Shown: positions 44,580 to 54,455, counted from the stretch's first letter. The stretch is 64,000 bases of DNA from Balneola sp. (GCA_017640785.1 JAEPPZ010000002.1:298702-362701); one strand, 5' to 3'. Notes: a model not told the origin generated them from the letters alone. Translations and numbers: made by a program.

Positions 44580-45862
44580 AATTCTATTCAACGAATAAAA
44601 AAGTAGCTCCCCTATCTTTTAAAGAAGCGGTTATTCATAGTCTCCCCTCTGATCGTGGTCTTTATTTTCCTGAAAAAATCCCAACTTTGGAAAGTGATTT
44701 TTTTAAGGAATTGAATTCATATACCCTTTCTGAAATTGGCTACAAGATACTCACTCCTTTTACTCATGAGGATATTCCAAAAGCTAAACTTAAGAATATA
44801 ACAGAAGAGGCTTTTAACTTTGATGTTCCTTTAAAAAAAGTTGAAACCGGGATTTATAGTCTGGAATTATTTCATGGACCAACTTATGCCTTTAAAGATA
44901 TTGGAGCTCGATTTTTAGCTCGCTGCTTGGCTTATTTCAATGAATCACATAATCAGGAAGTCACCATTCTTGTTGCAACTTCAGGGGATACAGGTGGAGC
45001 TGTTGCTTCGGGTTTTTATGATGTTGATGGTGTCAATGTTGTGATTTTATATCCAAGTGGTAAGGTTAGTGAATTACAGGAAAAGCAACTAACCACTCTT
45101 GGTAAAAATATTACAGCAGTTGAAATAGATGGTACTTTTGATGATTGCCAAAATATGGTAAAACAAGCTTTTTTAGATAAAGAACTAAATGAAACTCTAA
45201 ACCTCAGTTCCGCTAACTCAATAAATATTGCTCGCTGGCTACCTCAATCTATTTATTATTTTGAAGCATTTAAGCAGTTACAAAATCGGGATAATCTGGT
45301 ATTCTCTGTGCCTTCAGGGAACTATGGTAATCTATCTGCAGGATTATTAGCTCATAGAATGGGATTGCCGGTAAAACATTTTATAGCAGCATCAAATCAA
45401 AATGATGTGATACCCAGATTTTTAACTACAGAGCAATATGAACCATTAAAAACTATTCCCACTTTGTCGAATGCTATGGATGTTAGCGATCCAAGCAATT
45501 ACCCCCGACTAATGGAACTAGTAAATGGAAACCATGCAGAGTTACAAAGTGTAGTTAAAGGCTTTTCAATGGATGATGTTCAAACACTGGAAACTATCAA
45601 AAGCTGCTTTGATCAAAACTCATATATTACCGATCCTCATGGTGCCATTGGCTATCAAGCATTAAAAGATATAATGACTGCTGATGAGAATGGAATATTT
45701 TTAGAGACTGCTCATTATTGCAAGTTTGTATCTACGGTTGAAAAAGCATTAGAAAAACCTCTATCTCAACCTGATTTTGTCTCTAACTTAATGAGTAAGC
45801 CCAAAAAGAGTATAACTATGAGCAGTAGCTTTAAGGAATTTAAAAGCTTTCTTTTCGGATAA
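44576..45862 (+). CDS. thrC: threonine synthase
   Basis: Last step to threonine from O-phosphohomoserine. 428 residues of the enterobacterial type: N-terminal MKFYSTNKKVAPLSFKEAV, SDRGLYFPE, PLP lysine in GPTYAFKDIGARFLAR, ATSGDTGGAVASGF, FDDCQNMVKQAF, SANSINIARWLPQSIYYF, and VPSGNYGNLSAGLLA. It is clearly different from the zinc-ribbon threonine-synthase-like fusion at 5.9 kb. Ends the eight-gene operon; only 10 bases separate it from the convergent GNAT gene and I see no strong terminator there. Confidence 0.95.
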   Translation: MKFYSTNKKVAPLSFKEAVIHSLPSDRGLYFPEKIPTLESDFFKELNSYTLSEIGYKILTPFTHEDIPKAKLKNITEEAFNFDVPLKKVETGIYSLELFHGPTYAFKDIGARFLARCLAYFNESHNQEVTILVATSGDTGGAVASGFYDVDGVNVVILYPSGKVSELQEKQLTTLGKNITAVEIDGTFDDCQNMVKQAFLDKELNETLNLSSANSINIARWLPQSIYYFEAFKQLQNRDNLVFSVPSGNYGNLSAGLLAHRMGLPVKHFIAASNQNDVIPRFLTTEQYEPLKTIPTLSNAMDVSDPSNYPRLMELVNGNHAELQSVVKGFSMDDVQTLETIKSCFDQNSYITDPHGAIGYQALKDIMTADENGIFLETAHYCKFVSTVEKALEKPLSQPDFVSNLMSKPKKSITMSSSFKEFKSFLFG

Positions 45863-45872
45863 TATTGAAACC

Positions 45873-46355
45873 TTAAGAATTCTGGTCTCTCACCAACATA
45901 CTTACCATTTTTTTACCGTCTTCTGTTATCAACTTACTTTTTTCCTTAAACCCTAACTTCTGATGGAAAGCCATGGAATCCGGATTTTTAGGTTTCAAGT
46001 TAACTTCGCAGCAAACTAAATCAGTTTCATTTTTTTCAAAGAGAAATTCATATAGCTTTCTTCCCATCCCTTTGCCTTTAAACTCTTCTTTAATCACTAT
46101 ACGGTCAACATACTCGAACTGCCTGTAATGATTATTAAAGAACTTGTAATTCACACTTCCATAGTCTGCTCCTTCTCTTAGCGAGATCATAAAACCGGCA
46201 ATTTCTCCATCTATATCTATAACTACAAAATTGGATGCTATTTCCAGAAAACTCAGGAAGTCCTTTCTCCTAATACTACTGACGTGGGGCACTTCTGCCT
46301 CATTCAATTTCCAGATTTCAGAAATATCTTTTGTAATCGCTTCTCTAATTATCAT
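45873..46355 (-). CDS. GNAT-family N-acetyltransferase
   Basis: 160 residues with the whole GNAT fold: IREAITKDISEIWKLNEA at the N terminus, GFMISLR strand, VDRIVIKEEFKGKGMGRKLYEFLFE with the acetyl-CoA-binding Q/RxxGxG/A-type loop (KGKGMGRKL), and NPDSMAFHQKLGFKE. Substrate unknown. Confidence 0.85.
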   Translation of the reverse strand: MIIREAITKDISEIWKLNEAEVPHVSSIRRKDFLSFLEIASNFVVIDIDGEIAGFMISLREGADYGSVNYKFFNNHYRQFEYVDRIVIKEEFKGKGMGRKLYEFLFEKNETDLVCCEVNLKPKNPDSMAFHQKLGFKEKSKLITEDGKKMVSMLVRDQNS

Positions 46356-46528
46356 CTTCTCTAATAAATCTTGACTAAGATACCCTTAATAGTACAATAG
46401 TTTTCGTTAAAAGGGCACTTAAAACCATAAGTTATTTAATCGTTTTAATATTTTAACTATTCCTTTCTAAAATAAATTCTACTCTATGATCAGAACACGA
46501 AATTTATATTTAATCAAAAACCAGCTTC

Positions 46529-47677
46529 ATGGATTGTAAGAAAAAAGAGTTTAACCTTGATTCCAATATTACATATTTAAATTGTGCATATATGTCCCCG
46601 CTTATGTCCTCTGTTGAAGAAGCAGGAATAATTGGAATCAAAAAGAAAAGGCAACCCAATATAATTTCCGGGGAAGATTTTTTCTCTGAATCAGATAAAC
46701 TAAGAGAAGAATTCTCAAAGCTTATCAATTCTGAACAACGCAATCAATGTGTTGTTATTCCATCTGTCTCTTACGGTATGGCAAATGTTGCTAATAATCT
46801 AAAATTAGAGAAAGGAGATAACATCATTGTAGTAGGAGAACAATTTCCAAGCAATGTTTATCCCTGGATGGAAGTTGCACAAAAGGCAGAAGCTGAGATC
46901 AAAACCATTTCTCCTCCTGATACAAAAACAGGAAGAGGCGAACTCTGGAATAAACAGATTTTGGATTCAATAGATGAGCGAACAAAGCTTGTTGCTTGTG
47001 GCCACATTCATTGGGCAGATGGTACAATTTTCGATTTACGCTCAATTAGACAGAAAACATATGAAGTAGGTGCATGGTTAGCAGTAGATGCCACACAGTC
47101 GTTAGGAGCTTTACCATTCGATGTTCAGCAACTAAAGCCCGATGCATTGATTGCTGCAGGATATAAATCTTTAATGGGACCGTATAGTATCGGAATGGCT
47201 TATTATGGCTCAGCATTAAGCGATGGCAATCCGATTGAACAGAATTGGATAAACCGTTTCGAAAGTGAAAACTTCTCAAATCTGATCAATTATAATGAGC
47301 ATTATCAACCGGGCGCTCTCCGATATGAAGTAGGTGAGCACAGCAATTTTATCTTAGTTCCAATGATGTTGGAAGCAATTAAAAAACTAAATGAATGGAA
47401 ACCCGAAAATATTCAACAGTATTTAATCGACTTAGTGGAAAAACCAATTTCTATATTACGGAAATCAGGGTTTATTATTGAAGAAACAAAATACCGTGCT
47501 TCAAACTTATTTGGAATTCGTTTAGCTGAACATCATCAAATGAACGAGTTGAAAGCAAAGCTATTGGAATCAAATATCATTGTTTCTTACAGAGGAGATG
47601 CGATAAGAGTTTCTCCAAATATATATAACGATTCGAATGATTTAAATAAATTAGTTCAAGCACTAACATCAAACTAA
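46529..47677 (+). CDS. class V aminotransferase (cytoplasmic paralog)
   Basis: 382 residues, PLP fold type I, in the isopenicillin-N epimerase/cysteine desulfurase superfamily. Visible: ITYLNCAYMSPL start, SVSYGMANVANNL, ACGHIHWADGTIFDL, the aspartate in VDATQSLGALPFDV, and the PLP lysine in AAGYKSLMGPYSIG. No signal peptide. Its 3' neighbour, 5 bases on, is a Tat-exported paralog, so the pair probably arose by duplication or works on one compound on both sides of the membrane (inference). Confidence 0.8.
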   Translation: MDCKKKEFNLDSNITYLNCAYMSPLMSSVEEAGIIGIKKKRQPNIISGEDFFSESDKLREEFSKLINSEQRNQCVVIPSVSYGMANVANNLKLEKGDNIIVVGEQFPSNVYPWMEVAQKAEAEIKTISPPDTKTGRGELWNKQILDSIDERTKLVACGHIHWADGTIFDLRSIRQKTYEVGAWLAVDATQSLGALPFDVQQLKPDALIAAGYKSLMGPYSIGMAYYGSALSDGNPIEQNWINRFESENFSNLINYNEHYQPGALRYEVGEHSNFILVPMMLEAIKKLNEWKPENIQQYLIDLVEKPISILRKSGFIIEETKYRASNLFGIRLAEHHQMNELKAKLLESNIIVSYRGDAIRVSPNIYNDSNDLNKLVQALTSN

Positions 47678-47682
47678 CAAAG

Positions 47683-48936
47683 ATGAATACCTCACGAAGA
47701 GATTTTCTAAAAACATTAGCTACGGGCTCCACGGTTTCGGTGCTTTCAATGCTCAATCCTGTTGAAACATTATTTCAGGAAGAGCTGAAAAACAAATTCT
47801 CCGATGGCTCGCTACCCACTAAAGATGACTATTCTCTGGATAAACAGATAAAGTATCTAAACCATGGCTCTATTGGAACAATTCCGAAAATTGTACAGCA
47901 AGCTCATCGGGAATATCTATCGCTTTGTGAATCCAATCCTTGGTTCTATATGTGGAGTGGCGAGTGGGAAGAACCCATCGAGAACGTGAGGCAAAAAACA
48001 GCGGAGTTTCTAAATGCTGATGCAACTGAAATCAGTTTCCCTCATAATACAACAGAAGTATATAATCTTCTGGCTTTAGGCTTACCGCTTGGATCTAATG
48101 ATGAAGTTCTGTTTTCTAATTTGAATCATGCCGGAGCAAGCATCCCTTTTCATATTCATTCACAGAAAAGAGGTTATTCCGTAAAAGTCTTTGATATTCC
48201 TGTTCATGATCTAACCAACATTTCTAAAGAAGATATTCTGGATCTTTACGAGGCTAATATATCATCCAGAACGAAACTTATAGTCATTCCTCATATCGAT
48301 AATACATTTGGGATACGACAACCTGTAAAAGAAATAACCGCTCTTGCCAGATCCAAAGGAGTAGAATTTGTTTCTTTGGATACCGCACAAACAATGGGAA
48401 TGATTCCTGTCGATGTTAAAGATCTGGATATTGATGTCGTTGGAACAAGTTCACATAAATGGATTCAAGCGCCAAAAGGAGTTAGTGTAGCTTATTTCAA
48501 TAAAAGAATTCATCAAAAATTAGATCCGATGTGGGTAACCTGGGGACAAGAACGCTGGAAAGACTCCGCCAGAAAATATGAAGATTACGGAACCAGAAAT
48601 CTACCTGAGGTATTAACACTGGGCCATTCGATAGAATACCAGAGTAAAATTGATAGCACTTTAAAAGAAGAAAAGCTCAAAAATTTGTGGCATCATGCTC
48701 AAAATCTATGCGAACAAAACAATAATACCGTTTGGAGGTCTCCGACTGATTGGGAGCTTTCCGGTTCTTTATTTGTAATCGAATTAGCAGGAGTGAAAGC
48801 TTCTGAATTCGCTAAACAACTATTTGAACTACATGGATTTGTATTTCGCCCTTTTGATCAATACTCAACTATTCGAATTTCACCAAACGTATTTAATACA
48901 ACTGAGGAACTTGATGAACTATTCGATTTAGTCTAG
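47683..48936 (+). CDS. Tat-exported class V aminotransferase
   Basis: 417 residues. The N terminus NTSRRDFLKTLATGSTV is a twin-arginine signal, so the folded PLP enzyme should be exported. The body resembles isopenicillin N epimerase-like proteins: IKYLNHGSIGTIPKIVQ, FPHNTTEVYNLLALGL, HIDNTFGIRQPV, SLDTAQTMGMIPVDV, and the PLP lysine in GTSSHKWIQAPKGVSVAYF. The reaction is unknown. Overlaps the end of the convergent ankyrin gene by 9 bases. Confidence 0.82.
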   Translation: MNTSRRDFLKTLATGSTVSVLSMLNPVETLFQEELKNKFSDGSLPTKDDYSLDKQIKYLNHGSIGTIPKIVQQAHREYLSLCESNPWFYMWSGEWEEPIENVRQKTAEFLNADATEISFPHNTTEVYNLLALGLPLGSNDEVLFSNLNHAGASIPFHIHSQKRGYSVKVFDIPVHDLTNISKEDILDLYEANISSRTKLIVIPHIDNTFGIRQPVKEITALARSKGVEFVSLDTAQTMGMIPVDVKDLDIDVVGTSSHKWIQAPKGVSVAYFNKRIHQKLDPMWVTWGQERWKDSARKYEDYGTRNLPEVLTLGHSIEYQSKIDSTLKEEKLKNLWHHAQNLCEQNNNTVWRSPTDWELSGSLFVIELAGVKASEFAKQLFELHGFVFRPFDQYSTIRISPNVFNTTEELDELFDLV

Positions 48937-49629
48937 TTCGATATCATCAGGTGAATCATCATCTGATATTAGATCATCGACATCTGAATCGTCAATCATA
49001 TCATCATCGTCGTCCTCAACTTCTTCGATATCAATTGGGGCAGGTTTCTCTTTTTCGGGTTTCTTTTCAGTAATTGCACCTGCTCTTCTTAAGAGTACCG
49101 CTATATCATCTTGTTCATTTTCTGTGGCTATCATCATTGCAGTATCACCGTTTTTATCTCGTAACTTTACATCAGCCCCTGAAGCGATTAAAAACTTCAC
49201 TACATCATGATGACCATTTTTTGCTGCAAGCATCAGTGCTGTATGCCCCCATCTTTGTTGAGCGTTTACGTCTCCTCCTTTCTCAACCAATAGTTCTACA
49301 GCTTCTAAATTTCCGGTTCTTGAAGCTACAATTACAGCCATATCACCAATTTGCACTCCTTTATCAAACAGCAATTTCATCATCTCTATATTGCCGTTTT
49401 CTGCAGCTTTGTTGAGAGCAGTACCTCCCATTTTAGTTTCGGCATTCAAGTCAGCTCCAGCATTAATAAGAAGCTTAACAATATTCAGATGATTCTTCTC
49501 AGCAGCGGTAATAAGAGCATTAGCTCCGCTAGATGTAGATTCATTTATATCTGCTTTTGCTTTAATAAGCTTAGCTACTTCGGCTTCATCTCCGGATTTA
49601 GCAGCTATTATTAATTGAGGTTGATCCAT
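48928..49629 (-). CDS. ankyrin-repeat protein with acidic tail
   Basis: 233 residues. About five ankyrin repeats (roughly 4-170) with the standard G-TAL--A---GH---V--L---GAD pattern, for example GHTALMLAAKNGHHDVVKFL. A Lys/Pro/Glu hinge follows and then a tail almost entirely of Asp and Glu (about 195-233). It binds protein partners by family analogy. No signal peptide. It lies 82 bases after fmt on the same strand. Confidence 0.85.
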   Translation of the reverse strand: MDQPQLIIAAKSGDEAEVAKLIKAKADINESTSSGANALITAAEKNHLNIVKLLINAGADLNAETKMGGTALNKAAENGNIEMMKLLFDKGVQIGDMAVIVASRTGNLEAVELLVEKGGDVNAQQRWGHTALMLAAKNGHHDVVKFLIASGADVKLRDKNGDTAMMIATENEQDDIAVLLRRAGAITEKKPEKEKPAPIDIEEVEDDDDDMIDDSDVDDLISDDDSPDDIELD

Positions 49630-49711
49630 AAAGTGTTTCTGTTATAGTGATATTTTCCCGATGATAAAAAACGTGCTTGTATTCTCAAATTAATAAATAA
49701 TAAAATTTAAA

Positions 49712-50626
49712 CTATTTGAAGTAGCCCTCAACAGTATACCCATTGATAAACTCTGCAGAACTCATTCTTTTTTTACCGGGTAATTGCAATTCTGTAATCT
49801 CAATGGTTCCTTCTCTGCATCCTGCCAGTAATTTCCCTTCTTTTTCTAATAGTTTGGATGGAGCCACTTTTATTTCAGGACCTAGCTTTGAACTAAAGAT
49901 CTTCACTTTTTTATCATTCCAGGTAGTCCAGGCAACAGGGAAAGGATTTAATCCTCTGATTAGGTTATGAACTTCCCCGGCAGTTTTAGTAAAATCTATT
50001 CTTGTATTTTCATTGAACAGTTTTGGAGCTGGTGTAGCCTTTGAGTCTTCTTGTTTTTTCAGATCATAATTATCTGACTCTATGAGATCTATCGCTGCTA
50101 AAAGTTGCTCACTTCCTTCTTCCATAAGTTTAGAATAGATATCACCTGTTGTATCATTATCACCAATAGGAATTTTCTTTTGAAGAATAATATTGCCTGT
50201 ATCCACTTTTTCATCGAGAAAGAAAATAGTGCAACCGGTTTCTACTTCACCTTTTATTACAGCCCAGTGAATTGGTGCGGCTCCCCTGAATTTCGGTAAA
50301 AGAGATGCATGAAGATTAATACTTCCGATCTTGGGTATTTCGAGTATATTTTTTGGTAATATTCTAAAGGCAACCACTACAAAAAGATCAGGATTTAATT
50401 CTTTTAAAGTCTTTTCAAACTCTTCAGATTTCAGATCTTCGACTTCAATTACCGGTAAGCCTAGTTCTAAGGCTTTTGATTTCACTATAGTAGGAGCTAA
50501 TTCAGAACCCCTCCCTCTTCGCTTATCTACATTACTTACTACTGCTTGAATAGTGTGATTTGAATTAAATATTTTCTCAAGACTTGGGATTGCAAAATCC
50601 GGAGATCCCATAAAAACAATATTCAT
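49712..50626 (-). CDS. fmt: methionyl-tRNA formyltransferase
   Basis: Formylates initiator Met-tRNA. 304 residues: VFMGSPDFAIPSLEKI, the catalytic block INLHASLLPKFRGAAPIHWAVIKGE with Asn/His, KVDTGNIILQK, and a C-terminal OB-like domain (about 205-304, LIRGLNPFPVAWT). One base separates it from def upstream. Confidence 0.94.
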   Translation of the reverse strand: MNIVFMGSPDFAIPSLEKIFNSNHTIQAVVSNVDKRRGRGSELAPTIVKSKALELGLPVIEVEDLKSEEFEKTLKELNPDLFVVVAFRILPKNILEIPKIGSINLHASLLPKFRGAAPIHWAVIKGEVETGCTIFFLDEKVDTGNIILQKKIPIGDNDTTGDIYSKLMEEGSEQLLAAIDLIESDNYDLKKQEDSKATPAPKLFNENTRIDFTKTAGEVHNLIRGLNPFPVAWTTWNDKKVKIFSSKLGPEIKVAPSKLLEKEGKLLAGCREGTIEITELQLPGKKRMSSAEFINGYTVEGYFK

Positions 50627-50627
50627 C

Positions 50628-51182
50628 TTATCCCCTTGAAACTATTGGATACTCTACTTCAATATTTCCCGAATCTATTTGTTCAAGATCTGATTTGACC
50701 ATTCTTTTTCTAAAAGAGCTTAGATAATCAATAAAAAGAATCCCATTTAAATGATCGTTTTCATGTTGAATGATTCGTGCGATCCAACCTGAAAATTCTT
50801 CCACCTTTTCTTTAAAATCTATGTCTCTGTATTTGATCACGATCGTTTCCGGCCTGAATACTTTTTCACGAACTTCAGGTATGCTAAGACATCCTTCATC
50901 CATGGGAATATTTTTCCCTTTTTTCTCAACGATCTCAGGATTGATAAAGACCATTACCCCGTGTTTTTCTTCCTCATCTTCAACGACCGGATCTCCGTCC
51001 ATAACAAAGAGTTTTAGAGATTTTCCAATTTGAGGAGCGGCCAAACCTACTCCATCAGAATTGTACATAGTTTCGATCATATCTTCTATAAGCTCAGAAA
51101 TCTCTTCAGTTAGTTCACTTATTGGCTCGGTTTTATCTCTTAAAACCGAATCATTGTAGGTTACAATGGGTAAAATTGACAT
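50628..51182 (-). CDS. def: peptide deformylase
   Basis: Removes the formyl group from new proteins. 184 residues with all three motifs: GVGLAAPQIG, EGCLSIPEV (metal cysteine) and QHENDHLNGILFID (HExxH zinc/iron site). Classical partner of fmt in the same operon. Confidence 0.94.
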   Translation of the reverse strand: MSILPIVTYNDSVLRDKTEPISELTEEISELIEDMIETMYNSDGVGLAAPQIGKSLKLFVMDGDPVVEDEEEKHGVMVFINPEIVEKKGKNIPMDEGCLSIPEVREKVFRPETIVIKYRDIDFKEKVEEFSGWIARIIQHENDHLNGILFIDYLSSFRKRMVKSDLEQIDSGNIEVEYPIVSRG

Positions 51183-51188
51183 AAAAAA

Positions 51189-51611
51189 TTAATGTTTAGA
51201 CTCTAAGTAGGTCTGTAAGATAAGGGCTGCGGCGATTCTATCCACACGTTCTTTTTTTCTTCTCTTTTTTTGAGGCACTCCTATTTCTATCATCACATCA
51301 AGAGCTTGGTTAGAAGTATATCTCTCATCAATTTTAAATACCGGAATATCAGGATATAGATTCTTTAAACGGTTTATAAATTCCTGAACCATTCTGGTTG
51401 CCTCTCCTTCTTCTCCATTTGGCATCAGAGGCCAGCCTATTACAAAACCCTCAACCTGAGACTCTTCCACTATATGAGTTATTTTATCAATAATCTCATC
51501 TGGTGAAAAAGTCCCAACTGGCGAGGCAATAGTCTGTAGAAGATCGGTTTGGGCTAACCCACAACGTTTTTTACCAACGTCGATACCGATCAAGCGTGCA
51601 TAGTTTTGCAC
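51189..51611 (-). CDS. ruvX: putative pre-16S rRNA nuclease / Holliday junction resolvase RuvX
   Basis: 140-residue YqgF-family RNase-H-fold protein. Motifs GIDVGKKRCGLAQTD (catalytic aspartate), GFVIGWPLMPNGEEG, and IDERYTSNQALD with acidic ligands. Family members mature the 5' end of 16S rRNA. Between the HU-like gene and def, gaps of 2 and 6 bases. Confidence 0.9.
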   Translation of the reverse strand: MQNYARLIGIDVGKKRCGLAQTDLLQTIASPVGTFSPDEIIDKITHIVEESQVEGFVIGWPLMPNGEEGEATRMVQEFINRLKNLYPDIPVFKIDERYTSNQALDVMIEIGVPQKKRRKKERVDRIAAALILQTYLESKH

Positions 51612-51613
51612 TA

Positions 51614-51934
51614 TTATTTCTTTTTTACGTCTTCCAGAGGTTGGCGTAAAAACGACTTCATTAACTTACTTGGTTTGAAATGTGTTTTACGGTGAGCGGG
51701 CACGTAAATCACTTCATTTGTTTTCGGGTTTCTGGCTTTTGGTTTTGCTTTAGTCTCTTTTACTTCAAGCACGCCAAAATCTCTAATTTCGATTCTGCAT
51801 TCTGTGTCTGCAGACATCATTATTTCTCTTAACGCAACAATTACCGCATCTACCCATGGTTCAGCGTTTATCATTGCCTCGTCTTGTGCTTCCGCAACAC
51901 GACGAACAACATCCCGTTTGGTGTATGTCATCAT
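51614..51934 (-). CDS. HU/IHF-family DNA-binding protein
   Basis: 106 residues. Helical dimerisation half (YTKRDVVRRVAEAQDEAMINAEPWVDAVIVAL), then the beta-arm region with IRDFGVLEVKETKAKPKARNPKTNE and the final FKPSKLMKSFL. The DNA-intercalating proline site is in the PKARNPKT part. It heads the ruvX-def-fmt cluster, which starts after an AT-rich promoter region at 51935-52092. Confidence 0.9.
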   Translation of the reverse strand: MMTYTKRDVVRRVAEAQDEAMINAEPWVDAVIVALREIMMSADTECRIEIRDFGVLEVKETKAKPKARNPKTNEVIYVPAHRKTHFKPSKLMKSFLRQPLEDVKKK

Positions 51935-52092
51935 AATAATAGTAGTTTAGTTTAGGCGAGTATATCTCGCGTTGTCCTTCTGATTTATCCGCTCTTTAAC
52001 TTTTTGCTTATTTTTGAAACCTAAAAGCGATTCTAATCATTGTTGGCAATATACTTACAACTATAGACTCTCAAAAATTAATATTGTTAAAG

Positions 52093-54336
52093 TTATTCAT
52101 ATCTAAGAACATTTTTTACTCCTTCAACTCTTTCTAACCTTTTCATGATCTTCTTAAGGTGTGATAATCCATCAACATAAAGAGATATAATTCCTTCGAA
52201 CATACCGCTGTCGCTATTTACATTTATACTCTTCATATTTGTTGATAAGGATTTAGACAATACATCAGTAATATCGTTGATCATTCCTACTCTGTCCTCT
52301 CCGATCACTTTTACAGCACCCAGAAATTTCGTCTCAATATTCTTAGACCAGTCAACATCTACAATTCTCTCGCCTTCAGTTTTGATTAGATGAAGTGCAT
52401 TATTACACATTGATCTATGAATTTTGATATCCCCCGTTCTGCTTATAAATCCAATTACATCATCCCCGGGAATCGGATTGCAACAGTTTGCATAAGAATA
52501 TTTTACGTTACTCAGCTCGCCATTAATTATTAAAGACTTTCCGTCTCCTACAGACCTTGCTTCCTTTATATACTTTTGCTGGATCTCATCTTCAGTAGCT
52601 TTAGTAGCTTCACTTTGTTCTTCCTCAATTCTGCCGGTACTCTTATACTTCTTTACTTCATTGAACAATTTATTGACATCAAAAGAGCCTACCCCGATCG
52701 CATAAAACATATCCTGCGTGGTTGTGAAATCATACATTTTTGCAAATTTAGTAAGCTCCTGATCACTGATCTCGATCTTACCACGATCAATCCTTTTATC
52801 CCAAATAGCTTTTCCTTCATCAGAAACAGCTCTTTCTTTTTGCTTTATATACTGACGAATTCTGGATTTTGCCTTATGCGTAACTACATCATCAATCCAA
52901 TCTACATTCAGATTGATCTTATTACCTGTAAGTATCTCAACCTGATCCCCATTAGAAAGTTTTTGTCGGAGCGGAACCATTTTACCATTTACTTTAGCAG
53001 CCATGGCACGTTCACCAACTTCACTATGTATATCAAAAGCGAAATCAATAGCTGTTGCTCCATTTGGCAACGTAGTTAGCTCTCCTTTTGGAGTAAACAC
53101 ATAAAGTTCTTCCTGGTACAGATTGAGCTGAAAATCCTTAACAAAATCGGTTGCTGCATCAGGCCGGGGATTATCTAAAACATCTCTTACCCAGTTTACA
53201 AACTTATCAAGACTTTCAGATCCTTCTTGGGCTCCTTCTTTATACTTCCAGTGAGCAGCCAAACCCTTTTCTGCTATGTCATCCATCTTTCGTGTACGAA
53301 TCTGCACTTCTACTTTTTTGCCCTGATTGGTAATCACGGTAGTATGCAATGATTGATATCCATTGGCTTTTGGCACCGAAATAAAATCACGAAAGCGTTC
53401 CGGGATTGGAGTATACCAATCCGTAAAAATAGAATACACTCGCCAGCAATCTTCTTTAGAATGAGGTTCTCCCAAAATTACCCTTATCGCAAACAGGTCA
53501 TAAATTTCTTCGAATGGCTTTTGCTGACGCTGCATCTTTTTATAAATGGAGTAAATATGCTTTGGCCTGCCTTTTATCTCAAAATTTAACTTCAACTCCT
53601 TTAGCTGCTTTTCAACAGGAGTCATAAATTGTTTAATGAACTTTTCTCTCGATTCCTTCTTTTCCTTAAGCTTTCTTGCAACAAACTTGAAAGATGTAGG
53701 ATCCAGCGTTTTAAAACAGAGGTCTTCTAATTCATTTTTGATCTTGAACAACCCGAAACGATGAGCAAGTGGAGCATACAGATCCATTGTCTCGTTCGCG
53801 ATCTTCATTTGTTTTTCTCTTTTCAGATGATGAATGGTCCTCATATTGTGAAGACGATCCGCAAACTTTATTAATACAACCCGGATATCTTCCGCCATCG
53901 ACAGCAACAGCTTCATAAACGTTTCAGCTTGCTTGCTGTCTCTGCTTTTAAAAACACCTTCTATTTTCGTAACTCCATTGATAATCACGGCTACGTCCTT
54001 ACCGAACCAGTATTCTATATCATCAAGTGTGACAGAAGTATCTTCAACGGTATCGTGTAAAAGAGCAGCTATCACAGAGATCTCATCAATGTTGATCTCT
54101 CTGGCTACAATTTTAGCTACTTCAACGGGGTGGTAATAATACGGCTCTCCGGAAGCCCTGACCATTCCATCATGAGACAAGTAGCATAGCTTAAACGCTT
54201 TTTCTACCTGCTCCTCATTTATTTCGCCGATATACTCCCGACATTCTTCCAGAAGTTGCTTCAGATCTTGTTTCTGAGCTTTCTTAAGCTTGAGACTTTC
54301 TAAATCCGTACGTGCTATTTCTTTTAAATCACTCAT
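52093..54336 (-). CDS. bifunctional (p)ppGpp synthase/hydrolase
   Basis: RelA/SpoT homolog of 747 residues. HD hydrolase domain, about 45-195, with YYHPVEVAKIVARE and AALLHDTVEDTSVTL, intact and so probably active. Synthetase domain about 240-355 (KMQRQQKPFEEIYDLFAIRVI, VPKANGYQSLHTTV). TGS domain about 410-470 (YVFTPKGELTTLPNGATAIDFAF). A zinc-finger-like CCNPIPGDDVIGFISR, then a C-terminal ACT domain (about 670-747). It controls the stringent response to amino acid starvation. Confidence 0.94.
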   Translation of the reverse strand: MSDLKEIARTDLESLKLKKAQKQDLKQLLEECREYIGEINEEQVEKAFKLCYLSHDGMVRASGEPYYYHPVEVAKIVAREINIDEISVIAALLHDTVEDTSVTLDDIEYWFGKDVAVIINGVTKIEGVFKSRDSKQAETFMKLLLSMAEDIRVVLIKFADRLHNMRTIHHLKREKQMKIANETMDLYAPLAHRFGLFKIKNELEDLCFKTLDPTSFKFVARKLKEKKESREKFIKQFMTPVEKQLKELKLNFEIKGRPKHIYSIYKKMQRQQKPFEEIYDLFAIRVILGEPHSKEDCWRVYSIFTDWYTPIPERFRDFISVPKANGYQSLHTTVITNQGKKVEVQIRTRKMDDIAEKGLAAHWKYKEGAQEGSESLDKFVNWVRDVLDNPRPDAATDFVKDFQLNLYQEELYVFTPKGELTTLPNGATAIDFAFDIHSEVGERAMAAKVNGKMVPLRQKLSNGDQVEILTGNKINLNVDWIDDVVTHKAKSRIRQYIKQKERAVSDEGKAIWDKRIDRGKIEISDQELTKFAKMYDFTTTQDMFYAIGVGSFDVNKLFNEVKKYKSTGRIEEEQSEATKATEDEIQQKYIKEARSVGDGKSLIINGELSNVKYSYANCCNPIPGDDVIGFISRTGDIKIHRSMCNNALHLIKTEGERIVDVDWSKNIETKFLGAVKVIGEDRVGMINDITDVLSKSLSTNMKSINVNSDSGMFEGIISLYVDGLSHLKKIMKRLERVEGVKNVLRYE

Positions 54337-54404
54337 TATTTAACGCGAACAATTGCCCTTTATATAAGGTTTCATCCTACTAAAAAAGTTGAATATAAAA
54401 CGTA

Positions 54405-54437
54405 TAAAAAAAGCGGTTGAGTGTGAACAAAACCGCT
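54405..54437 (-). terminator. terminator of the outer-membrane protein gene
   Basis: Read on the minus strand: AGCGGTT, 12-base loop, AACCGCT, then a run of T (complement of the A run at 54406-54412). It lies 19 bases after the stop of the gene at 54456-55019. Confidence 0.75.
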
Positions 54438-54455
54438 GTTTGTAGTTAACTAAAA

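Noticed and set aside
52576..53079. 167-codon plus-strand frame
   Set aside because: Entirely antisense to the RelA/SpoT gene, hydrophobic by codon reversal only.
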